Assembly: GCF_003443875.1 (NCBI RefSeq)
Contig: NZ_CP027482.1
Location: forward strand, 992,001-1,056,000
Source of the DNA: Aeromicrobium sp. A1-2
GTDB lineage: Bacteria; Actinomycetota; Actinomycetes; Propionibacteriales; Nocardioidaceae
Direction: 5' to 3'
DNA: 64,000 nucleotides
Part shown: piece after piece, positions 51,279-57,715 of the stretch
Layout of the letters: the number at the start of each line of letters is the position of its first letter
How positions within the stretch are numbered: the first letter of the stretch is position 1
Position numbers and translations under genes: made by a program
Notes under the pieces: model-generated
The model's database searches: none
What the model was told of the DNA's origin: nothing
What the model saw: only the letters and a program-made list of their open reading frames with translations

Positions 51279-51494
51279 CTAGTCGGTCGCCGGATTGGTG
51301 CTTTCGGCGTCCTCACCAGCCCGTCTGCTGGCTTCGCTGATCTCGAAGATCTCGGTGCCGAACGCGCCGATCTCGGTCGTGATCTTGCGCGCAGACTCGA
51401 AAATGATGGCCGCGACATGCCCCGCAGTCGCAATGGCGGCCTCGGTCGACTGCTGCATGACGTCCTTGACGATCTCTCGTCGGCTCAGCGCCAT
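51279..51494 (-). CDS. 71-residue small protein in the lipid cluster
   Basis: 71 residues with GAGAGGG 6 nt before the ATG. SRREIVKDVMQQSTEAAIAT and HVAAIIFESARKITTEIGAF make an amphipathic helical protein of mixed polarity without a transmembrane stretch; the C-terminal tail is Glu/Ser-rich. I do not recognise the family. It sits between the FAD oxidoreductase and the desaturase, 25 nt from the desaturase stop. A small subunit or regulator of the lipid enzymes is a guess. Confidence 0.6.
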   Translation of the reverse strand: MALSRREIVKDVMQQSTEAAIATAGHVAAIIFESARKITTEIGAFGTEIFEISEASRRAGEDAESTNPATD

Positions 51495-51519
51495 CGTTGT
51501 CCCTCTCGGTCGGGGCGGA

Positions 51520-52809
51520 CTACGAGGTCAAGTGTGGCGTACGAGCGTCCTCGGTGCGACGTGCAGCCTCTTCGCGCTTGGCGCGGCGCAGCGCCTTGGA
51601 CTCGGGGCTGTTGCCAATCTTGTACGGATCCGAGGGCTTGATGCCGAACTTGGCGAGCTGGCGGACCACGCTGAGCATCTGCTTGGACAGCCGGCCGGAG
51701 TTGTAGCTCAGGCCGTACTGCTCGACGAGGCGCTTCACGTCCTCGGCGACCTGGGGGTAGCGGCGCGCCGGGATGTCGGGGAACAGGTGGTGCTCGATCT
51801 GGTAGCTCAGGTTGCCCGTCATCAGGTGGAACGGGGCATGACCGGAGATGTTGGCCGAGCCGAGCAGTTGGCGCAGGTACCACTGGCCGCGGGACTCGTT
51901 CTGCGCGTCCTCCTCGGCGAAGGTCTGGACCTCGGCCGGGAAGTGTCCGCAGAAGATGATGCAGAACGTCCAGACGTTGCGGATGATGTTGGCCGCGATG
52001 TTGGCGCCCAGGATGGCCAGCGGGGCCCACCAGCCGACGAACGGCACGAGGGCGAGACCGACGACGGGCCACGCGATGTAGTCCTTGAAGACCTGGCGGC
52101 GGATCTTCTGCATCGCACGCTTCTTGCGACCCTGGAAGTCTTCCTTGGTGATCTTGCCGTGGAGGTACTGGTCGAGCTCGACACCGTGGTACATGATGCC
52201 CCACTCGAAGACGAGCATCAGGAGGAAAGCCAGCGGCAGGTTGAAGCGGTGGCTGCCGTACCACGGCTGGTCGTCGTCGATCCGGAACAAGTTGTAGCCG
52301 ATGTCGCGGTCCATACCGTGGATGTTGGTGTACGTGTGGTGGATGTAGTTGTGGCCGTGCTTCCAGTCCTGCGACGGGGCGATGTTGTCCCACTCGTAGC
52401 GTGCGCCGTCGACCATCGGGTCGTTCATCCAGTCGTACTGGCCGTGCATGACGTTGTGGCCGATCTCCATGTTGTCGAGGATCTTGGCCACCGCGAGCAG
52501 CGCGATGCCGACGATGAAGACGGGCAGGAAGAACGGGAACAGGATCCCGACGCGTCCGAGGACCTCGCTGGCCTTCTGGACCTTGATGACGCGGCGGATG
52601 TAGTCGGCGTCCTTCTGGCCGAGGTCGTCCAGCACGCGCTGGCGCACCGTGTCGAGCTCGCGGCCGAAGTCGTCGAGCTGGTCGTACGTCATGTACTCCA
52701 GGCCGATCGTGGCAGGCTTGTCTGAGTGCTTGTTGATCAGGCTCAGCGGTGCCGCATTGTGGTTGCTGGCGCTGTGTGGCTTGATCGGTGCGAGCTTCTT
52801 CTTGGCCAT
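51520..52809 (-). CDS. membrane fatty acid desaturase (DesA3-like)
   Basis: 429 residues. Three His-box signatures of the diiron desaturases: HNVMHGQYDW, HNYIHHTYTN and QIEHHLFPD. Four hydrophobic helices (PFFLPVFIVGIALLA and others) flank the boxes. It introduces a cis double bond into acyl chains (Delta9 in mycobacterial DesA3) with electrons from the next gene's ferredoxin reductase. The gene pair desaturase-reductase matches Rv3229c/Rv3230c. The substrate form (acyl-CoA or lipid) is not shown by the sequence. Confidence 0.93.
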   Translation of the reverse strand: MAKKKLAPIKPHSASNHNAAPLSLINKHSDKPATIGLEYMTYDQLDDFGRELDTVRQRVLDDLGQKDADYIRRVIKVQKASEVLGRVGILFPFFLPVFIVGIALLAVAKILDNMEIGHNVMHGQYDWMNDPMVDGARYEWDNIAPSQDWKHGHNYIHHTYTNIHGMDRDIGYNLFRIDDDQPWYGSHRFNLPLAFLLMLVFEWGIMYHGVELDQYLHGKITKEDFQGRKKRAMQKIRRQVFKDYIAWPVVGLALVPFVGWWAPLAILGANIAANIIRNVWTFCIIFCGHFPAEVQTFAEEDAQNESRGQWYLRQLLGSANISGHAPFHLMTGNLSYQIEHHLFPDIPARRYPQVAEDVKRLVEQYGLSYNSGRLSKQMLSVVRQLAKFGIKPSDPYKIGNSPESKALRRAKREEAARRTEDARTPHLTS

Positions 52810-52830
52810 GGTGGTGGGTTCTCCCTCTGC

Positions 52831-53919
52831 CTAGAGCGCGACGTTGACGTCGCCGATGGGGACCTGAACACAGATCTTGATGGTCTCGTCGGTGTTGGCG
52901 CGGATCTCGCCACTCACGACATGGCGCACGGCGCCACTGTTCTTCTTGATGGCGCAGGTGTTGCACACGCCCATGCGGCAGCCGAACTCCGGCTTGAGGC
53001 CGGCGGCCTCGGCCTGCTCGAGGATCGTGGCGCCGGAGTTGGCGGCCTCGATCCCGGCGCCGTCGAAGCTCAACGTCCCCGTGGCGTCCGCAGCGTCGAG
53101 GTCGACCGACGGCACCTTGAAGTACTCCATGCGGAGCTGGTCGGCCGCACCCAGCTCGGCGTACGTGTCGCGCACCCCGGCGATGAGGCCGGCCGGACCA
53201 CACACGTACGTCAGCGTCGAGGTCGGATCGATGCCGAGGTGCTCTAGGTGATCGATGTCGAACCGACCCTGGAGGTCGACGTTCGCGGCGGGCTCACGGG
53301 TGTAGATGCGCTTGACGGTGACATTGGGTTCCGCGGCGAGCTCGTCGAGGTCGGCGGAGAACATCTCGTCGGACCGCGACCGGGCGTAGTGCAGGAACGT
53401 GACAGCGCCACGGTGGCCGGAGTCGCGCAGCGTGCGGATCATCGACATGACCGGGGTGACGCCCGATCCGCCGCTCATCAGCAGCAGGTTGTCGGGGACG
53501 TCCTTCGGCAGGACGAACTCACCTTCGGCCTGCGACAGGTAGACAATGGTCTTGGGCTTGAGCTGGTGGTGCAGGAACTGGGAGACGTAGCCGTCGGGGT
53601 GGGCCTTGACCGAGACGCTGAACGTCCCGTCCTTGGCGGCCCGCGAGCTGGAGACCGAGAAGCACCGGATCCGGCGCTTGCCCTCGACCTCGACACCGAA
53701 CTGCACGTGCTGGCCCGGGATGAAGCCGGTCCACGTGCCATTGGGTCGCAGGACGACCGTGCTGGCATCGCCGGTCTCCCGGATCACCTCGACGACGCGG
53801 GCGCGAACATTTTCGGCGGCCAGCATGGGGTGGATCTGATCCAGGTAGTGGTCGATCGTGAGGGGCGAGGTCAGCGACGCGACGGGACGCGAGCGAAGCG
53901 CTCGGCGGATGATGCCCAT
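52831..53919 (-). CDS. ferredoxin reductase with C-terminal [2Fe-2S] ferredoxin domain
   Basis: 362 residues. FAD/NAD(P)H reductase in residues 40-270: RIRCFSVSSSR (FAD), LMSGGSGVTPVMSMI (NAD-binding) and TYVCGPAGLI. C-terminal plant-type ferredoxin: CRMGVCNTCAIKKN plus a late ICVQV Cys. It passes electrons from NAD(P)H to the desaturase. GAGGAGG 7 nt before the ATG. It is the first gene of the minus-strand lipid operon, with the TetR gene divergent and a palindromic operator between. Confidence 0.92.
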   Translation of the reverse strand: MGIIRRALRSRPVASLTSPLTIDHYLDQIHPMLAAENVRARVVEVIRETGDASTVVLRPNGTWTGFIPGQHVQFGVEVEGKRRIRCFSVSSSRAAKDGTFSVSVKAHPDGYVSQFLHHQLKPKTIVYLSQAEGEFVLPKDVPDNLLLMSGGSGVTPVMSMIRTLRDSGHRGAVTFLHYARSRSDEMFSADLDELAAEPNVTVKRIYTREPAANVDLQGRFDIDHLEHLGIDPTSTLTYVCGPAGLIAGVRDTYAELGAADQLRMEYFKVPSVDLDAADATGTLSFDGAGIEAANSGATILEQAEAAGLKPEFGCRMGVCNTCAIKKNSGAVRHVVSGEIRANTDETIKICVQVPIGDVNVAL

Positions 53920-53946
53920 CCCGGAACCTCCTCAAAATCAGTGAAC

Positions 53947-53969
53947 ATGCGTACACTCAAAGTGTGCAT
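53947..53969. promoter_or_regulatory. palindromic operator between ferredoxin reductase and TetR genes
   Basis: ATGCGTACACT, CAA, AGTGTGCAT is a near-palindrome (one two-base gap in the left arm), 27 nt before the reductase start and 92 nt before the TetR start. A TetR site for the divergent operon is probable. Confidence 0.6.
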
Positions 53970-54061
53970 CACCCACGTTGCAGGCGCAACCGACGCGCCG
54001 AGTGACCTTGGCCACGATGGGTACGGGTGTGCACCGAAAGGGTGGTGACTACGCTGTGAGG

Positions 54062-54694
54062 ATGCCCGACCCTGCCCCATCCGCATCGCGCCAGGAGCAG
54101 AAGGAGCGCACCCGGCAGTCGATCTTGAGCTCGGCGCTCGAGCTGAGCCTGAAACAGGGGTTTGCGCAGGTCAGCCTGCGGCAGGTGTCCCGCCACGCGG
54201 GCATCGTCCCGACGGCGTTCTATCGGCACTTCGAGTCGATGGACCAGCTCGGGCTGGCGCTGGTGGAGGAGTCATTCTCGACGTTGCGCCAGATGGTCCG
54301 GGATGCGCAGCGCGATCCGGAGGTCTTCGAGAACATCATCGATGCGGCGGCCGATGTGCTCGTCGAGACCGTCAAGCAGCGCAAGACGCACTTCGGTTTC
54401 GTCTCCCGTGAGCGCATGGGCGGCCCCGACGTCGTGCGCACCGCGATCCGGCACGAGCTCGACCTGTTCGTCAGTGAGCTTGCCGTCGTGCTGGCCCGGT
54501 TGCCCAACATCGAGGACTGGTCGAGCGATGACGTGCAGATGGTCTCGCGTCTCTTCGTCCGCAACATGGTGACGAATGCCGAGGAGGTCGTCGAGATGCC
54601 GGACGGGCGTCCGGATCTCGAGGAGCGGATCAAGGAAGGCGCGCGACGTCAGATGCGTCTGATCGTCGTCGGCTTCAAGGACTGGCGCAGCTAG
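54062..54694 (+). CDS. TetR-family regulator of the lipid cluster
   Basis: 210 residues from the ATG at 54062 (TACGCT 6 nt upstream, leaderless type). ERTRQSILSSALELSLKQG and VSLRQVSRHAGIVPTAFYRH form the helix-turn-helix with FYRHFESMDQL. The C-terminal ligand domain holds FVSRERMGGPDVVRTAIRHE, similar to acyl-CoA-sensing desaturase regulators (DesT-type). Divergent from the desaturase-reductase operon, with a palindromic site in between. Confidence 0.88.
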   Translation: MPDPAPSASRQEQKERTRQSILSSALELSLKQGFAQVSLRQVSRHAGIVPTAFYRHFESMDQLGLALVEESFSTLRQMVRDAQRDPEVFENIIDAAADVLVETVKQRKTHFGFVSRERMGGPDVVRTAIRHELDLFVSELAVVLARLPNIEDWSSDDVQMVSRLFVRNMVTNAEEVVEMPDGRPDLEERIKEGARRQMRLIVVGFKDWRS

Positions 54695-54725
54695 AACTGT
54701 GCCGGCCGGCCCGCATTGCTGCGGG

Positions 54726-55130
54726 TCAGGCCTGCTGCGACGTGCCGAAGGCGTCCTGCGCACTCGTGGCGAGCCGGTCGAGTGCGAGGGCGAAGACGTC
54801 ATCACCGATCGAGTCCTCGAGCTGCTGCAGGAGCGTCTCGTCGGCGGTGAACTCCGCCTGCCAGGTGACGTACGAGCACGAGTGGCCGGCGTCCTCGACG
54901 AGCACCGTTGCGCGGTGGTTCGCGATCGGGAACGGCGGGTCGGGCATGTGATACGACAGCGTCATGGCCTCGTCGTCACGAGATATGACCGAGACCACGA
55001 GCTCGGGCGAGGCCTCTGGGCCGTCGGCGTAGATGCGGAGCTTGGGGTGCCACTGGGCGAAGTCGCCGGCCAAGGGCCACACGTGGCTGGCGGGGGCGGC
55101 TACGAATGTACGACGGGTGATGCGAGGCAT
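54726..55130 (-). CDS. SRPBCC (polyketide cyclase/START-like) family protein
   Basis: 134 residues from the ATG at 55130 (GAAGG before it). MPRITRRTFVAAPASHVWPL then LAGDFAQWHPKLRIYADGP and a late YVTWQAEFTADETLLQQLED fit the helix-grip SRPBCC fold that binds hydrophobic ligands. No catalytic motif is decisive. It stands alone between two TetR genes. Confidence 0.8.
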   Translation of the reverse strand: MPRITRRTFVAAPASHVWPLAGDFAQWHPKLRIYADGPEASPELVVSVISRDDEAMTLSYHMPDPPFPIANHRATVLVEDAGHSCSYVTWQAEFTADETLLQQLEDSIGDDVFALALDRLATSAQDAFGTSQQA

Positions 55131-55215
55131 GGTTTCCTTCGGCACAGCGGGGACACGTTGACACATTGTCCCTTGCCGGCCTCCCGCAGGTCTCGTTCGG
55201 GGAGTGAGGCATTTG

Positions 55216-55929
55216 TCACGCGAGCCCGATATCACCCGCGAGACGAAGCGAGACCGCCTCGAAGTAGGCCTCGAAGTCGCTCACCGATCCTTTGAGGTGG
55301 CCGAAGAGTTCGAACGACAGGGTGCCGAAAAGTGACGACCACGCGATCAGTGTGCGGACCACGACCTCGGGTGGGACGTCGTCGGCCGCGACCTGACGAT
55401 CGCGCATGTATGCGATGGCGCCGGCCACGAACATCGACGGGTCCTCTGACCCGCGAGCGGCGACCGGCTCGGTCGCACCGGCGGCATGTGCATCGGTGAT
55501 GATCTCGACGAGCCGCACGATGACCCGGGTGGCCGGGCCGACGGTGTCCTGCGGCGCCGCATAGCCGGGGACGGGCGAGCCGTAGAGGAGGGCGTAGTCG
55601 TGCGGGTGCGCGACGGACCAGGCGCGGACCGCCCGGCAGGTCGCCATCCAGCGGCCCGGGTAGTCGCGACGATCGGTCACCGCGTCGTCGGCTGCCTCGG
55701 CTGCGGCGCCCAGGTCGTCGTACGCGGCGATCAGGAGGGCGGTGAGCAGTTCGTCGCGGCTCGCGAAGTAGCGGTAGACCGCGGACGAGACCATGCCGAC
55801 GTCACGGGCGACGGCGCGCAGCGAGAGTGCGGCGGGTCCGGTCTCGCGCAGCTGTGCGCGGGCTGCCGACAGGATCTCGGCGGTGATCTCTTCGCGGGCG
55901 CGCTCGCGGGCGGTCCTGGTTGCCGTCAT
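55216..55929 (-). CDS. TetR-family regulator (WHG-type C-terminal domain)
   Basis: 237 residues from the ATG at 55929. AREEITAEILSAARAQLRET, then ALSLRAVARDVGMVSSAVYR and FASRDELLTALL form the DNA-binding domain. The ligand domain contains RAWSVAHPHDYALLYGSPVP, the WHG family signature. It is divergent from the epimerase gene; two GAGAGC palindromes in the intergenic region are good candidates for its operators. Confidence 0.88.
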   Translation of the reverse strand: MTATRTARERAREEITAEILSAARAQLRETGPAALSLRAVARDVGMVSSAVYRYFASRDELLTALLIAAYDDLGAAAEAADDAVTDRRDYPGRWMATCRAVRAWSVAHPHDYALLYGSPVPGYAAPQDTVGPATRVIVRLVEIITDAHAAGATEPVAARGSEDPSMFVAGAIAYMRDRQVAADDVPPEVVVRTLIAWSSLFGTLSFELFGHLKGSVSDFEAYFEAVSLRLAGDIGLA

Positions 55930-55970
55930 GGCACCACTGTGGACCATACCGAGAGCGGGTGCAACAAAAG

Positions 55971-55983
55971 AGAGCACTGCTCT
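55971..55983. promoter_or_regulatory. TetR operator candidate 1
   Basis: AGAGCA-C-TGCTCT is a perfect 13-bp palindrome, 42 nt before the TetR start. Confidence 0.65.
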
Positions 55984-56017
55984 TGATCGGCGCCCCTCCA
56001 TGTGGGACGCTCTGATT

Positions 56018-56032
56018 GAGAGCAGCGCTCTC
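56018..56032. promoter_or_regulatory. TetR operator candidate 2
   Basis: GAGAGC-AGC-GCTCTC is a perfect 15-bp palindrome, 20 nt before the epimerase ATG, related to candidate 1 (AGAGC core). Confidence 0.7.
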
Positions 56033-56052
56033 CAACGGCTTGAAGGAGCATC

Positions 56053-56973
56053 ATGACCGATCGTCACCTCGTTGTCGGAGCCGGACCTGTCGGCCGGCAC
56101 GTCGCCCAGATGCTGGCCGCACGCGGGTCGGAGGTCGTCGTGGCGACCCGCTCGGGCACCGACACCGGATTCGCCGGCATCACCCACAAGCGGCTGGACG
56201 CGTCCGATTCGGACGCGTTGAGCGCAGAGGCCGAGGGTGCTGCGGTGCTCTACAACTGCGCCAATCCGGGGGACTACACGGCGTGGGATCAATTCTGGCC
56301 GCCCCTGGCGTCCGCGCTTCTGACCGCCGCGGAGCGTTCCGGTGCGGTGCTCGCCATCACCGGCAATCTCTATCCGTACGGCCCGGTCGACGAGCCGATG
56401 CACGAAGGACTGCCGGACGCCGCGACGGACCACAAGGGTGCGCTACGTGCACAGATGTGGGCCGATGCCAAGGCGCTCCACGATGCCGGCCGGATCCGGG
56501 CCATCGAGATCCGCAGCTCGGACTACGTCGGCACAGGTGTCGGTGACAACGGCCATGTGAGCCGGCAGGTGCCCGGTGCCATGCAAGGCAAGCGAGCCTG
56601 GGTCATCGGCCGCAAAGACCAGCCGCACACCTTCACCGATGTGCTCGACACCGCACGACTGCTGGTCGCGGCAGCCGAGGACGGCACCGCCCACGGCCGG
56701 GTCTGGCACGTGCCCAGCAACGTGCCCCGGACGCAGCAGGAGGCGATCACCGATGTGCTGGCCAGCGTCAGGAGGCCGCCGGTCGGGGTCACAGCCATGC
56801 CGGCACCCGTTCTTGCCGCTGCCTCGCGGTTCGTGCCGATGCTGCGGGAGCTTCGCGAGCTGTCATACCAGTGGACCCGGCCCTACGTTCTGGACGACAG
56901 CGCCGCGCGCCAGCACTTCGCGATGGAGCCCACGCCATGGGACGAGGTGTGCCGGCGCACTGCGGTGCAATAG
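56053..56973 (+). CDS. NAD-dependent epimerase/dehydratase (SDR extended) family protein
   Basis: 306 residues. HLVVGAGPVGRHVAQMLAAR at the N terminus is the dinucleotide fold (GAGPVGR); AVLYNCANPGDYTAWDQF and AVLAITGNLYPYG with the later KGALRAQMWADAKALHDAG (catalytic Tyr-Lys is not canonical) follow. The substrate is unknown. It is divergent from the TetR gene and likely its target. GAAGGAGC before the ATG supports the start. Confidence 0.85.
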   Translation: MTDRHLVVGAGPVGRHVAQMLAARGSEVVVATRSGTDTGFAGITHKRLDASDSDALSAEAEGAAVLYNCANPGDYTAWDQFWPPLASALLTAAERSGAVLAITGNLYPYGPVDEPMHEGLPDAATDHKGALRAQMWADAKALHDAGRIRAIEIRSSDYVGTGVGDNGHVSRQVPGAMQGKRAWVIGRKDQPHTFTDVLDTARLLVAAAEDGTAHGRVWHVPSNVPRTQQEAITDVLASVRRPPVGVTAMPAPVLAAASRFVPMLRELRELSYQWTRPYVLDDSAARQHFAMEPTPWDEVCRRTAVQ

Positions 56974-56974
56974 G

Positions 56975-57613
56975 TCAGGCGTTGCCCATCAGTGACCACA
57001 TGTCGAGGCAGGTCTCCCAGCCGATCGCTTCGTAGAGGCCCCGGCCGTCAGCGCTGGCCGCGAGAATGCCCGAGGTGGCGCCCTCATCGGCCGCGCGGTT
57101 GCTCAACGAGATCATGACGTGACGCGCCAGCCCCCGTCGCCGGTAGGCCGGCATCGTCTCGACCGCGTCGTAGACCGCATCGGCTGCCAGCACTCCGACC
57201 ACGCCGGAGGCGGCGACGCGTCCATCGTGCTCGACCGAGTAGGTGTGACGGCGTTTCTCGACGTCCCAGCGGGTCGTGAAGACCTCGTCGATCGCCGGGA
57301 CGGGTTGGGGGACGAGGTGGGTTGCCATCAGCACCTCGTCTTCGCGATCGACGCGCACTCCGGTGGGCAGCGTGAGTGACCGGTAGGGGTCCGTGTCGGC
57401 CGCGATGACCGTGAGCATCGCGCGAGGATCGCCCTCGATGTGCTGCAGCATGTCGGCGAAGGTCGAGCGGTCGGGTTGGGCGCAGACGATCTCGGACTCC
57501 CGGCTGGGCGACTCCACGTGGACCAGCGGCCAGCCCTCGACGTCGGAGACCTCGAGCTCGCGCACGTGCGCCCATGCGTCGATCCATCTCTGGACGAGGC
57601 GTTCGTGGGTCAT
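56975..57613 (-). CDS. GNAT-family N-acetyltransferase
   Basis: 212 residues from the ATG at 57613; a much longer frame upstream lacks support. The C-terminal half has AVYDAVETMPAYRRRGLARH and VMISLSNRAADEGATSGILA, the acetyl-CoA-binding R-R-x-G-x-G/A motif. The N-terminal half is divergent. No substrate can be named. Convergent with the epimerase gene (1 nt apart). Confidence 0.85.
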   Translation of the reverse strand: MTHERLVQRWIDAWAHVRELEVSDVEGWPLVHVESPSRESEIVCAQPDRSTFADMLQHIEGDPRAMLTVIAADTDPYRSLTLPTGVRVDREDEVLMATHLVPQPVPAIDEVFTTRWDVEKRRHTYSVEHDGRVAASGVVGVLAADAVYDAVETMPAYRRRGLARHVMISLSNRAADEGATSGILAASADGRGLYEAIGWETCLDMWSLMGNA

Positions 57614-57715
57614 GTGCAGATCTTCGCAGCGCCCTGGGACAGTCGCCGGACCCGACCCCTCGCCTTGGGGGTCACTGTCGGCCATCATGGGGACACGGCG
57701 ACGGAGGGGGTCCTG

